Below are positions 16,155 to 24,790 of a stretch of 64,000 nt of DNA, piece after piece. Origin of the DNA: Lacisediminihabitans sp040549465 (lineage in GTDB: Bacteria > Actinomycetota > Actinomycetes > Actinomycetales > Microbacteriaceae). A program made the position numbers and the translations under genes. Numbering within the stretch: position 1 is the first letter of the stretch; each line of letters opens with the position of its first letter. The stretch lies in assembly GCF_040549465.1 (NCBI RefSeq), contig NZ_JBEPTL010000004.1:124001-188000 (forward strand). The letters are read 5' to 3'. The notes under the pieces are model-generated. The model had not been told where the DNA came from. It searched no databases and saw nothing but the letters and a program-made list of their open reading frames with translations.

Positions 16155-16567
16155 CGAGCAAAGTATCCGCGGTAGTACTCGTAGACCCAGCCGACGATGC
16201 AGACGGCGAGCAGGGGCACCGCGATCATCACGATCCACGCACTGATCGCGACGCCGACGAACATGATCGCGAGAGACCCGGCCAGCAATACCGGCCACCA
16301 ACTCCACGGACTGTAGAAACCGACCTCCGGGTCGCCATCGTCGATCTCCGCATCGAGACGATCTTCTACCCAAGGGACCGCGCCGCCGGCCTTGACCACC
16401 CGCCCGAAGTAGAAGGCCAGGAAGAGGCACAGGATGCCCGACAGCCCCATGGTCATCAGGCCGATGAGTTCGAAATTGTCGGCGAGCAGACTCCACACGA
16501 GATAGATGGCATCGACGGCGAGAAACGACGCACCGAGCAGGTACATCAGTCGTGCAGTTATTTTCAC
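16151..16567 (-). CDS. ctaF: Cytochrome c oxidase subunit 4, actinobacterial type
   Basis: A 138-residue protein with four membrane segments (about 5-28, 33-54, 92-112, 115-135). The central loop contains VPWVEDRLDAEIDDGDPEVGFYSPWSWWP-like text, whose GFYSPWSWWP motif is the hallmark of actinobacterial CtaF, a small subunit of the aa3 oxidase in the bc1-aa3 supercomplex. The usual ctaC, ctaD and ctaE are not nearby; here the gene leads an operon with an ArsR regulator and a SulP transporter. It is likely a second, stress-associated copy, since the housekeeping ctaF normally follows ctaD or the ctaE-qcr genes. A DosR-like box lies 65 bases upstream. Confidence 0.85.
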   Translation of the reverse strand: MKITARLMYLLGASFLAVDAIYLVWSLLADNFELIGLMTMGLSGILCLFLAFYFGRVVKAGGAVPWVEDRLDAEIDDGDPEVGFYSPWSWWPVLLAGSLAIMFVGVAISAWIVMIAVPLLAVCIVGWVYEYYRGYFAR

Positions 16568-16631
16568 ACAGTATCCCTTTTTGGTATATCGACTTTATAA
16601 ATTCATCATGTCATGATTATGGCCAGCGTGA

Positions 16632-16645
16632 GGGACCTCTGGCCT
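16632..16645. promoter_or_regulatory. DosR-like box between ctaF and the b561-Mo gene
   Basis: GGGACCTCTGGCCT lies in the 231-base divergent intergenic region, 65 bases from the ctaF start and 153 bases from the oxidoreductase start. The GGGACCT half is perfect, the other half is GGCCT. It could serve both directions. Nothing else recognisable was seen in this gap apart from A/T-rich DNA next to ctaF. Confidence 0.5.
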
Positions 16646-16798
16646 GCCAGCGCTCTCGATCGCACGGCAGAGTGACTTCGGAAATGTGTTGGCGGATCGG
16701 GAGCGCCTGGCCGAGAGCCGAACCAGGATCGCCCTTGCCTTCAGTCTCGGAAAGGAACAGGGGCGAATTCAGGTGGTGGGCGCAACGCCCTGATCGGT

Positions 16799-18433
16799 GT
16801 GGCCCCACGAGTGCGTGTCGGCCGGAACAAGTGGTTTAACCTGCTCTGGCTGGTGCCGATCGGACTGGTGGTGCTCATCGTGGGCATTGCCGTCGCCAAG
16901 GGCCTTCGCGAGATCCCTGGCATCCACGAGTTCATACGGCCGCATCCGGGCGTGTCGGAATTGCCCGCCGGCGCGCCGGTCGGCTTTCCGGCCTGGCTCG
17001 GATGGCAGCATTTTCTGAACATCTTTTTCATGATCTTCATCATCCGGTCCGGTGCAACGATCCTGTCGGATCATCCGCGGCTCTATTGGACCCGCCATTC
17101 CAACCCGGGCAGGGACTGGTTTCGGGTGCAGAAACCGGTACCAACCGACCCGCTCTACACTGCGAAGCAGGACTCGATCACGTTGCCGAACGGCGTCGGG
17201 CTGCCTGGACGCCGACACTCGATCGGTCTCGCGCGCTGGTGGCATCTCGGCATCGATACGCTGTGGCTTGCCAACGGAATTGTCTTCTACGTGCTGATCT
17301 TCACCACGGGCCAGTGGATCCGACTCGTGCCACTGCACTGGGACGTGATCCCGAATGCGATCTCGGTTGCCATCCAATACGGCTCACTGGACTGGCCGCT
17401 CGAGACCGGGTGGACAAACTACAACGGCTTGCAACTTCTCGCTTATTTCCTCACAGTTTTCGTCGCGGCTCCCCTCGCCCTGATCACCGGTCTCGGGATG
17501 TCGCCCGCCCTGTCGACCCGGTTTGCCCGGATCAGTTCGGTGTTCAACATTCAGCTTGCTCGGTCTGTGCATTTCCTCGTGCTCTGCTGGTTCCTTCTGT
17601 TCATCGTCGTCCACGTCACCCTCGTGCTGACCACAGGGGCACTCCGCAACCTCAATCACATGTACGCCGGTCGTGACGATGGGTCATGGGTGGGTTTCTG
17701 GATCTTCGCCGGGTTCATGATCATTGTCATCGCGAGCTGGGTGGCGGCGACTCCACTCACCTATCGGCATCCGCGGGTGGTGCAGAGGGTCGGCTACGCA
17801 CTTATCGGCCCAGCGCAGCGACTGTTCGAGCACATCGACGCGAAGCCCGGCCAGTACACCGCGAAAGACATCTCACCGTACTTCTGGCACAACGGCCGGT
17901 ACCCGGATACGAAAGAGTATCTCGCTCTTCAGGCCGAAGATTTTGGTGGTTACTCGTTGCGAGTCAACGGGCTGGTCGACAACCCGGTCGAACTTGATCT
18001 GCCCGGTCTGAGAGCGCTGGCTCACCACGAGCAGATCACCCAGCACTTTTGCATCCAGGGCTGGTCAGGAGTCGCCAAGTGGGGTGGCGTGTCGATGCAG
18101 ACCATCCTCGAACTCGTGCGGCCGAGGCCGGAGGCGAAATGGGTGATCTTCTATTCACACGCTCTCGGGCCCGATGGAGGAATCTTCTACGACGCGCAGC
18201 CGATCGAGCAGATGAGCCACCACCTGACCATGCTGGCCTACGACATGAACGACTCGGCCCTCTCCTTCGGTCATGGCGCGCCCGTGAGGCTCAGAAATGA
18301 GATCGAACTGGGATTCAAGATGGTGAAATGGCTGAAGGGCATCGAGTTCGTCGAGCACTTCTCCGAGGTCGGTGGCGGCCTCGGCGGCTACAACAACGAT
18401 CACGAATTCTTCGGATATAGCCAGTCCATTTGA
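16799..18433 (+). CDS. Cytochrome b561-molybdopterin oxidoreductase fusion
   Basis: A 544-residue protein. The N-terminal half (about 10-340) has membrane segments at about 15-33, 68-85, 155-175, 210-232, 262-285 and 302-322, with His residues (LGWQHFLN, WWHLGID, SVHFLVLCW, IVVHVTLVL) placed as heme ligands of a cytochrome b561 type. The C-terminal part (about 365-535) is a sulfite-oxidase-type molybdopterin domain (SLRVNGLVDNPVELDLPGLRAL), with the Mo-ligand Cys in THFCIQGWSG-like text (QHFCIQGWSGVAKWGGV). It probably couples oxidation or reduction of a small substrate to the quinone pool, in the way YedY/MsrP works with YedZ but in one chain. The substrate is unknown. The GTG start has no strong ribosome site; the DosR-like box upstream suggests stress control. 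Confidence 0.85.
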   Translation: MAPRVRVGRNKWFNLLWLVPIGLVVLIVGIAVAKGLREIPGIHEFIRPHPGVSELPAGAPVGFPAWLGWQHFLNIFFMIFIIRSGATILSDHPRLYWTRHSNPGRDWFRVQKPVPTDPLYTAKQDSITLPNGVGLPGRRHSIGLARWWHLGIDTLWLANGIVFYVLIFTTGQWIRLVPLHWDVIPNAISVAIQYGSLDWPLETGWTNYNGLQLLAYFLTVFVAAPLALITGLGMSPALSTRFARISSVFNIQLARSVHFLVLCWFLLFIVVHVTLVLTTGALRNLNHMYAGRDDGSWVGFWIFAGFMIIVIASWVAATPLTYRHPRVVQRVGYALIGPAQRLFEHIDAKPGQYTAKDISPYFWHNGRYPDTKEYLALQAEDFGGYSLRVNGLVDNPVELDLPGLRALAHHEQITQHFCIQGWSGVAKWGGVSMQTILELVRPRPEAKWVIFYSHALGPDGGIFYDAQPIEQMSHHLTMLAYDMNDSALSFGHGAPVRLRNEIELGFKMVKWLKGIEFVEHFSEVGGGLGGYNNDHEFFGYSQSI

Positions 18434-18442
18434 GCCGAGCGC

Positions 18443-18775
18443 TCAGGCGCCCTTGACCACCGTAAGGAGGAACGCCGAGTCTTCTACGGCGTCCAGTGAG
18501 TGCAGCCCGGGAGGGATGGTCAGCAGATCGCCAGGCGAACCATTCCAGCTGACATCGCCCGACCGCAGTAGTACTCGCCCGACAATGACCTGCACAGTCG
18601 CTTCGCCCGGATTCTGGTGTTCCGAGAGCGACTGTCCAGTGCCCAACGCGATGAGCGTTTGACGAAGCTGATGCTCGTGGCCGCCGAACACCGTCTCCGC
18701 GCTACGGCCGCTGGAGGCGCGCTCTGCCTGCTCTAGGTGGTGTCGGGCCAGGGCGATCAGTGAGATCTTCTGCAT
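18443..18775 (-). CDS. Small cupin-domain protein
   Basis: A 110-residue single cupin barrel (about 40-108). The first cupin motif region reads SLSEHQNPGEATVQVIVGRV, with His and Glu but not the full two-His set, and the second motif is GDLLTIPPGLHSLDAVEDS, with the expected PPGxxH. Such proteins are often found next to DevR/NarL regulators and redox genes in actinobacteria; catalytic role and metal are unknown. Its stop is nine bases from the stop of the convergent oxidoreductase. It lies 59 bases after devR in the same direction and may be the third gene of the devS-devR operon. Confidence 0.8.
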   Translation of the reverse strand: MQKISLIALARHHLEQAERASSGRSAETVFGGHEHQLRQTLIALGTGQSLSEHQNPGEATVQVIVGRVLLRSGDVSWNGSPGDLLTIPPGLHSLDAVEDSAFLLTVVKGA

Positions 18776-18834
18776 GGTGAATTCCTAGCTGATCGAGTGA
18801 ATGATGTCTATGGAGGAGTCCGCAGGAACTGCAC

Positions 18835-19476
18835 TCATCGCTGTCGTGCTCCCAGTTGCAGGATTGCGGCCTGGGTGCGGCGTTGCAGTCCCAGTTTGCT
18901 GAGCAACCCCGAGACATAGTTCTTGACGGTCTTCTCGGCGAGCGACAGATTTTCGCCGATCTGTCGGTTGGTCAACCCGTCGGCTATCAGAGCGAGGATC
19001 TGCCGTTCGCGTGCGCTGAGGGCTCCGAGTCGAGGATCGTTTGACGTCGTCGATTCGAGTCGTTGAACGACCCGCTTTGCCAGGCGTGGATCGAGCAGTA
19101 CTTTCCCCGCAGCGATCTTTCGGATCGATTCGATGAGTCCGCTGCCCCGCACGTCTTTGAGTACGTAGCCGGCGGCCCCGGCGATGACAGCGGCGGAGAT
19201 GGCTTCATCGTCATCGTATGCGGTCAGAATGAGGCAGTGGATCTGCGGAAAGCGAGAGCGGATGTCTCGGCACACGTCGATCCCGCTCCCGTCGGGCAGC
19301 CGCACGTCGAGCAGAGCCACATCGGGCAGAGTGGCCGCGATGCGCGCGCGAGCTTGAGCCGCTGTCGCGGCTTCGCCGATGACCTCGATGTCGGGCTCGG
19401 CATCGAGCACTCCGGCGAGGCCTTTCCTGACTATCTCGTGGTCGTCGACCAGAAAGACGCGGATGGGCTCTGTCAT
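18835..19476 (-). CDS. devR: DevR/DosR-like NarL-family response regulator
   Basis: A 213-residue regulator. The receiver domain has the acidic pair in VDDHEIVRKGL, the phospho-acceptor D57 in LLDVRLPDG, and Lys in YVLKDVRGSG. The LuxR-type HTH (about 148-205) shows LSARERQILALIADGLTNRQIG and LAEKTVKNYVSGLLSKLG, with the KTVKNYVS recognition helix characteristic of DevR/DosR. The kinase gene overlaps it by four bases. Boxes similar to mycobacterial DosR sites occur before several neighbouring operons, so it is probably the direct regulator of the surrounding island. Naming it DevR is based on sequence flavour and context, not on tested function. Confidence 0.88.
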   Translation of the reverse strand: MTEPIRVFLVDDHEIVRKGLAGVLDAEPDIEVIGEAATAAQARARIAATLPDVALLDVRLPDGSGIDVCRDIRSRFPQIHCLILTAYDDDEAISAAVIAGAAGYVLKDVRGSGLIESIRKIAAGKVLLDPRLAKRVVQRLESTTSNDPRLGALSARERQILALIADGLTNRQIGENLSLAEKTVKNYVSGLLSKLGLQRRTQAAILQLGARQR

Positions 19477-21185
19477 GTCGTCTCCTCGTCGCTGGCGGGG
19501 ATGGGCACTGTCCAGGTGATCGTGGTGCCAGCCGAACTCGAATCGATGGTGAAGGTTCCACCGCGGGACGTCGCCCGAAGCTCGAGGTTGGCCAGTCCAC
19601 TTCGTCGTCCGGTGTTCGCTATGCCGCTACCGTCATCCGTGACGACGACTTCGACCGATGATCCGTCGACGGCCACGGTTACCGAGGTGCTGGTTGCTCC
19701 GGCATGCTTGGTCGCGTTCGTCAGGGATTCTCGTGCGACGGCGATGATGTCTTTGGCCAGATCGCCTGTGACCACGAGGTCGACGGGTCCGGAGAATGCG
19801 ACCGTCGGAATCCGGGTTGTGCCGCTCGACACGTCGTTGGCCAGGTCGATCAATTGGTGACGAACCGACTCCCGCTGCTCGGAGCCGGTGGAAGTCAGAG
19901 CGAAAATAATGGTGCGGATCTGGGAGATCGCGGCATCGAGATTCGCCACTGAGTCGAGCACGCGTCGCCCCACATCCGGTGAACCAAGAGAACCAGCGAT
20001 GCTCTGAAGTTCGAGCCCTGTGCCGAAGAGTTGTTGGATGACATGATCGTGAAGGTCTCTGGCGATGCGCCCGCGATCTTCGAGCATCAGCACTCGCTGC
20101 TGAGCGGCGCGCGCCTTCACGAGTTCAAGCGCGACGCTTGCCTGGCCGGCGAAATCTGCCGCCATTTCGAGGTCGTCGGAAGTGAAGCGTTGCCCGTCGG
20201 CGAGCTTGCAGACGAGCAGTACCCCCTCCGTTCGTGTCGCGGAAATGATGGGAAGCGCCATGATCGGGCCGAGCATCCGTCCGTCGCTCAACGTCGTCGC
20301 ACTGCCGTTTCCGTCATGGACCAGCCGGGGATGGCCGCCCGCGAGCACGCTGCCCGCGAGGGTCTCGTTCGCGGGGAAATGGCGCCCCTCCAGTTGGTCT
20401 TCGTCAATTCCCCTGGCCACAGTGACGATGACCTCGTCCGGATCGGTGCCGGGTACCACGACGGTAACCAGGTCTGCGCCCGACAGGTCGAGAACCCTAC
20501 TGGCCAGCATGGCAACCGCTTCGCTTTCGACGGCCGACAGCATTGCGGAGGTGATCTCGGCAGATGCCGCTGACCACGCGTGGCGGCGCTGAGTCTGGGC
20601 GTACAACCGCGCATTGTCGATCGCGACCCCGGCCGTCGCGGCCAGTGAAGCGACGAGCTGTTCGTCGTCACGAGAAAATTTTCCCGACGAATGATTGGTC
20701 AAATAGAGGTTGCCGAAGACCTCATCTCTCACGCGCACCGGAACACCGAGAAAACTGCTCATCGATGGATGGTGGGCCGGGAATCCGGCGGACCGCGGGT
20801 CGTCCGAGAGCTCTTCAAGCCGAATGACATGGGGGTCATCGATGAGGGCGCCGAGGAGCCCGTGGCCACTGGGCAGCTGGCCGATGTCCTCGACCTGGTG
20901 GGGCGACATCCCCACGTTGATGAATTGTTCCAGACTGCCGTCGGGTGCGATGACCCCGAGTGCGCCGTATTGGGCGCCCACGAGTTCTACAGCCGCTTCG
21001 ACGATCGTGCGAAGTACGACGGGAAGTTCCAAATGTTCGGTGACCGCCTGGTTGGCCCGCAACAGCGCGCGCAACCTGCCCTGGGTGGTGAGTACGTCTT
21101 TGGCTCGATCGACGAGGTCGTCGAGGGCACGATCGAGGTCCGCCCGCGGATCGTCGGCGAAGGAGAGTGGATCTTCCTGGGCCAT
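19473..21185 (-). CDS. devS: DevS/DosT-like GAF sensor histidine kinase
   Basis: A 570-residue soluble kinase: GAF domain A (about 55-195), GAF domain B (about 215-355), the HisKA_3 helix with the phospho-acceptor H379 in GRIARDLHDHVIQQLFG, and an HATPase domain with N box and glycine loops (VTDDGSGIANTGRRSGLANL). GAF-A is close in wording to mycobacterial DosS/DosT (YGALGVIAPDGSLEQF, GFPAHHPSMSSFLGVPVRVRDEVFGNLYLT). H139 in AHHPSM falls where the heme-ligating His of mycobacterial DosS is found, as far as I can align by eye, so oxygen, NO or redox sensing by heme is likely. Its stop overlaps devR (ATGA), and it is divergent from a universal stress protein gene with a DosR-like box between them. 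Confidence 0.9.
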   Translation of the reverse strand: MAQEDPLSFADDPRADLDRALDDLVDRAKDVLTTQGRLRALLRANQAVTEHLELPVVLRTIVEAAVELVGAQYGALGVIAPDGSLEQFINVGMSPHQVEDIGQLPSGHGLLGALIDDPHVIRLEELSDDPRSAGFPAHHPSMSSFLGVPVRVRDEVFGNLYLTNHSSGKFSRDDEQLVASLAATAGVAIDNARLYAQTQRRHAWSAASAEITSAMLSAVESEAVAMLASRVLDLSGADLVTVVVPGTDPDEVIVTVARGIDEDQLEGRHFPANETLAGSVLAGGHPRLVHDGNGSATTLSDGRMLGPIMALPIISATRTEGVLLVCKLADGQRFTSDDLEMAADFAGQASVALELVKARAAQQRVLMLEDRGRIARDLHDHVIQQLFGTGLELQSIAGSLGSPDVGRRVLDSVANLDAAISQIRTIIFALTSTGSEQRESVRHQLIDLANDVSSGTTRIPTVAFSGPVDLVVTGDLAKDIIAVARESLTNATKHAGATSTSVTVAVDGSSVEVVVTDDGSGIANTGRRSGLANLELRATSRGGTFTIDSSSAGTTITWTVPIPASDEETT

Positions 21186-21279
21186 GGCAACTCCCTGCGC
21201 GCTCAGCTTGGTACTGTTCGCCGGTTGGTGCCGGATTCGCCGAGCCTACTCCCCGGTGCTGAACCGGAGGATTGTCGCA

Positions 21280-21293
21280 GGACCTTCGGCCCT
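21280..21293. promoter_or_regulatory. DosR-like box between devS and usp
   Basis: GGACCTTCGGCCCT, one of the best matches in the window. It ends 57 bases before the GTG start of the two-domain universal stress protein and starts 95 bases from the devS start on the other side, so it could drive usp and autoregulate the sensor pair. Confidence 0.65.
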
Positions 21294-21349
21294 GCCCGAT
21301 TCTCGGTTATCTGCCAACAATGGAGAGACCGAATATCAGGGAGCACAGA

Positions 21350-22198
21350 GTGAGTCACACAATCGTTGTTGGAGTCGATGGTTCGTCAGCGAGCAGAGCC
21401 GCCATCAGGTGGGCGGTCGAACGAGCCGACAGCACCGGCAGCGACATCGAGCTCCTTCACGTCGTCGATGACGAATGGGGAACCGTCGGAAGCCGGTTGA
21501 TCGAGGAGATGCATCCCTCCGCGCGTGACCTGATCGAGCGTGAAATCAATTTCGCGCAGGCCGTCGAGCCAACCATGATCGTCACCGGCCGTTTGCTCCA
21601 TGGCGATCCGATGGTCGAACTGGAGGCAGCGTCTCTCGGCACGTCCATGATCGTTCTCGGTACCCATAAGACCGGCTTTATCCATGGTCAGGCCTTCGGT
21701 TCTCGCAGCCTGCAGCTCGCGGCGATGGCTCGAGTACCTGTGGCCGTGATTCCCGAGTCCTCCACTCGTCTGCGTCGTGGCATCGTCGTCGGAGTCGATG
21801 ACTCTGAGGCTGGGCATGCCGCTATTGCCTTCGGCGCGGCTGAAGCGAACAGGACGGGGCAACAGCTCACTCTGCTGCACGCCGTCAGAGCCGCGCTTCC
21901 TTTCGAACAGCAAGAACTCGAATCGAACGCGCTCGAACTGGCGAAAGCTAACGGCGCACCGCACCCTATTCGCACACGAACTGTCAGGCGTCCCGCAGCC
22001 GAAGCGCTCGTTGATGCGTCCGCGGTGTGCGCGTTGCTGGTGATCGGGAGCTCCCGACGACGAGCAATGAACATCGCGGCACTCGGTCCGGTTTCTCATG
22101 ACGTGCTTCTCAACCTCGCTGGTCCGGTTCTGGTCGTGCACGGAGACTTCGCGGCCCAGATGACCCCGCTACTCACCAACCACAGGACGACCGCGTGA
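21350..22198 (+). CDS. Universal stress protein, two UspA domains
   Basis: A 282-residue tandem Usp protein. Domain 1 (about 1-142) begins SHTIVVGVDGSSASRAAIRW and has the loop VLGTHKTGFIHGQAFGSRS; domain 2 (about 145-275) begins RRGIVVGVDDSEAGHAAIAFG and ends near LVIGSSRRRAMNIAALGPVS. The nucleotide loop is recognisable but not perfect in either domain. Two-domain Usp proteins such as mycobacterial Rv2623 are core members of DosR regulons and bind ATP. The GTG at 21350 was chosen because an AGGGAG ribosome site precedes it; the frame stays open 26 codons further upstream through the DosR-like box. Confidence 0.9.
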   Translation: MSHTIVVGVDGSSASRAAIRWAVERADSTGSDIELLHVVDDEWGTVGSRLIEEMHPSARDLIEREINFAQAVEPTMIVTGRLLHGDPMVELEAASLGTSMIVLGTHKTGFIHGQAFGSRSLQLAAMARVPVAVIPESSTRLRRGIVVGVDDSEAGHAAIAFGAAEANRTGQQLTLLHAVRAALPFEQQELESNALELAKANGAPHPIRTRTVRRPAAEALVDASAVCALLVIGSSRRRAMNIAALGPVSHDVLLNLAGPVLVVHGDFAAQMTPLLTNHRTTA

Positions 22199-22319
22199 AG
22201 ACGATCGGGCATGGGAAGGACAGCCAATCATGGTCGCCCCCCGCGCCATGGCTCGCAGTGCGGTCGGTCGGTCAACCGGCCGCCGGGCAGTAACCCTGGT
22301 TGCGGCCCTCTCGGTCTGG

Positions 22320-24737
22320 TCAGCGGTCCTCCACGGGAGCGTCCAGCCAATCCCAGCCACGCACATCGGGGCTGTCTTCACCGTGTTCATAGGCGAATGA
22401 GCGGTGGCGACTGCGCTCGTCATCGAATCGCTGGGCCAACGCGGTGTATCGATCCTGCAGGCCGGGAACATATCGGATGACATCCATCGCAAGCCTGTAG
22501 CGGTCGAGGTCGTTGAGCATCAGCATGTCGAACGGTGTGGTTGTCGTTCCCTGCTCGCTGAATCCGCGGACATGAAAGTTGGCGTGATTCCGGCGGCGAT
22601 AGGCCAGCTGATGTACCAGCGAGGGGTAGCCGTGGAACGCGAAGACGACCGGCTTGTCGACAGTAAAGACGGAGTCGAAGTCGGCGTTGGTCATGCCGTG
22701 GGGATGCCGGCTCGGTTCCTGCAGGCGCATCAGGTCCACAACGTTGACGAAGCGCACTCGAAGGTGCGGGATGTGTTCGGCGAGAAGATTCACAGCCGCG
22801 AGCGCCTCGAGGGTGGGTACGTCGCCGCCGGCGGCGACGACGACATCGGCCTGCTCGCCGTCGCGCTCGGTGCCGGCCCAGTCCCAGACGCCGATTCCCC
22901 GCGCACCGTGCGCACGGGCTTCCTCGATGCTGAGGAAGGTGGGCGCGGGCTGTTTTCCGGCCACAATGACGTTCACGTAGTTGCGACTGGCAAGGCAATG
23001 CTCGGCCGTGACGAGCAGGCTGTTCGCGTCCGGCGGGAGGTAGACACGCACGACCGCAGCGCTTTTATTCACAACGTGGTTGAGGAACCCGGGGTCCTGA
23101 TGTGAGAAGCCGTTGTGATCCTGGCGCCAGACGTGCGAACTGAGAAGGTACGTCAGCGAGGCGACGGGTCTCCGCCAAGGAACGTGCGCGCTCGACTCGA
23201 GCCACTTGGCGTGCTGGTTGAACATGGAGTCCACGACGTGGATGAAGGCCTCGTAGGAGTTCATCAACCCGTGGCGGCCGGTCAGCAGGTACCCCTCGAG
23301 AAGACCCTCGATGAGGTTCTCGCTCAGCACTTCGATGACCTTGCCCTCGCCGGCGAGATGCTCGTCAGTGTCGACAACCGTTCCCTGCCACTGCTTGGCG
23401 GTGACCTCGTAGACAGCGTCGAGCCGATTGGATGCGGTCTCGTCCGGTCCGAAGATCCTGAAATTGGTGGGGTTGGCACGCATCACGTCCGCGAGCCAGT
23501 GACCGAGCACCCTGGTGGACTCGGCGACGACTCCCCGTCGGGCAGAGACGTCGACTGCTCGGCGCTCGATCGGAGGCAGGGTGAGGTTCTTGAGAAGGAG
23601 ACCACCATTCGATGCGGGGATGGCACTCATCCGCTCGATGCCACGTGGAGTGATCATCTCGAGTCCCGCCGTCGGTCGACCGTCGCGGTCGAAGAGTTCC
23701 TCCGGGCGATAACTGCGCATCCATTCCTCGAGGAGCGCACGGTGATCGGCGCGCTCGCGTACCTCCGCCAGTGGAACCTGGTGCGCCCGCCAGGTACCTT
23801 CGACCGGGACGCCGTCGACAAATCGTGGGCCGGTCCACCCTTTCGGTGTGCGCAGAATGATCATCGGCCAGGTCGGCCTTCCCTTACCGCGGCCGCCTCT
23901 GGCCGCACGGCGAATGTCAGCGATGTCATCGACGGCCACTTCGAGGGCGGACGACAGCGCTTCATGCACGACCATCGGGTCTTCGCCATCGAATCCTCCG
24001 GAGACGATGCGCGGGGAATACCCGTAACCACGGAACAGTTCGAGAAGTTCGGTCTCAGGGATCCTGGCGAGGATCGACGGATTCGCAATCTTGTAGCCGT
24101 TGAGGTTGAGGATCGGAAGCACCGCGCCGTCAGTCTCTGGGTTCAGGAATTTGTTGAGATGCCAGCTCGCCGCCAGGGTTCCCGTCTCGGCCTCTCCGTC
24201 GCCGATCACGCAGGCGACAGTGAGTGACGGGTTGTCGAGAGCGGCCCCGTAGGCGTGCACAAGTGAATAGCCGAGTTCTCCCCCCTCATGTATCGAACCG
24301 GGCGTATCGGGCGAAGCGTGCGACGGGATGCCGCCGGGAAAAGAGAACTGTCTGAACAGTCGCTTCATGCCGTCGGCATCCTGCGTGATCTGAGGGAACA
24401 ACTCGGAGTATGTGCCATCGAGCCATGCGTTGGCGACCATCGCCGGTCCGCCGTGACCAGGACCGGCGATGAAGAGGATGTTCTGATGCCTCTGCACGAT
24501 CAGCCGATTGAGGTGGGCATAGACGAGGTTGAGCGCCGTCGATGTTCCCCAGTGTCCGAGAAGGCGCGGTTTGATCTGTTCCGGAGATAGCGGATGCCTG
24601 AGCAAAGGGTTATCCATCAGATAGATCTGGCCGACAGTGAGGTAGTTGGCCGCGCGCCACCAGGCATCGACAACGTGCAATGGATAACTGGACACTTTCG
24701 CGAGCTCGTGCGAGATTCGGGTTTCCATCGACGTCAT
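22320..24737 (-). CDS. xfp: Xylulose-5-phosphate/fructose-6-phosphate phosphoketolase
   Basis: An 805-residue thiamine diphosphate enzyme of full family length. Recognisable stretches are NPLLRHPLSPEQIKPRLLGHW, GPGHGGPAMVANAWLDG, the ThDP/Mg motif CVIGDGEAETGTLAASW...LNLNGYKIANPSI region, LTYLLSSHVWRQDHNGFSHQD and the end MLNDLDRYRLAMDVIRY. Phosphoketolase splits xylulose 5-phosphate or fructose 6-phosphate with phosphate to acetyl phosphate plus an aldose phosphate, giving ATP without redox cost, which suits low-oxygen survival. An AAGGAG site lies before the ATG at 24735-24737; the frame is open 56 codons upstream but that part is not conserved. A DosR-like box is 57 bases upstream. No acetate kinase gene is nearby. 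Confidence 0.96.
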   Translation of the reverse strand: MTSMETRISHELAKVSSYPLHVVDAWWRAANYLTVGQIYLMDNPLLRHPLSPEQIKPRLLGHWGTSTALNLVYAHLNRLIVQRHQNILFIAGPGHGGPAMVANAWLDGTYSELFPQITQDADGMKRLFRQFSFPGGIPSHASPDTPGSIHEGGELGYSLVHAYGAALDNPSLTVACVIGDGEAETGTLAASWHLNKFLNPETDGAVLPILNLNGYKIANPSILARIPETELLELFRGYGYSPRIVSGGFDGEDPMVVHEALSSALEVAVDDIADIRRAARGGRGKGRPTWPMIILRTPKGWTGPRFVDGVPVEGTWRAHQVPLAEVRERADHRALLEEWMRSYRPEELFDRDGRPTAGLEMITPRGIERMSAIPASNGGLLLKNLTLPPIERRAVDVSARRGVVAESTRVLGHWLADVMRANPTNFRIFGPDETASNRLDAVYEVTAKQWQGTVVDTDEHLAGEGKVIEVLSENLIEGLLEGYLLTGRHGLMNSYEAFIHVVDSMFNQHAKWLESSAHVPWRRPVASLTYLLSSHVWRQDHNGFSHQDPGFLNHVVNKSAAVVRVYLPPDANSLLVTAEHCLASRNYVNVIVAGKQPAPTFLSIEEARAHGARGIGVWDWAGTERDGEQADVVVAAGGDVPTLEALAAVNLLAEHIPHLRVRFVNVVDLMRLQEPSRHPHGMTNADFDSVFTVDKPVVFAFHGYPSLVHQLAYRRRNHANFHVRGFSEQGTTTTPFDMLMLNDLDRYRLAMDVIRYVPGLQDRYTALAQRFDDERSRHRSFAYEHGEDSPDVRGWDWLDAPVEDR

Positions 24738-24790
24738 AGTGCTGGCTCCTTCTTGGTTGAGCCCAGCCTGCGATCTGGTAGCGCACTCGT

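Noticed and set aside
16155..16496. N-terminal extension of the ArsR-type regulator
   Set aside because: It overlaps ctaF, which has clear membrane helices and the GFYSPWSWWP motif. The ATG at 16154 overlaps the ctaF stop in the usual way.
22211..22480. Small plus-strand frames between usp and the xfp stop
   Set aside because: No ribosome site or homology, and most of the frame is antisense to the conserved end of xfp.
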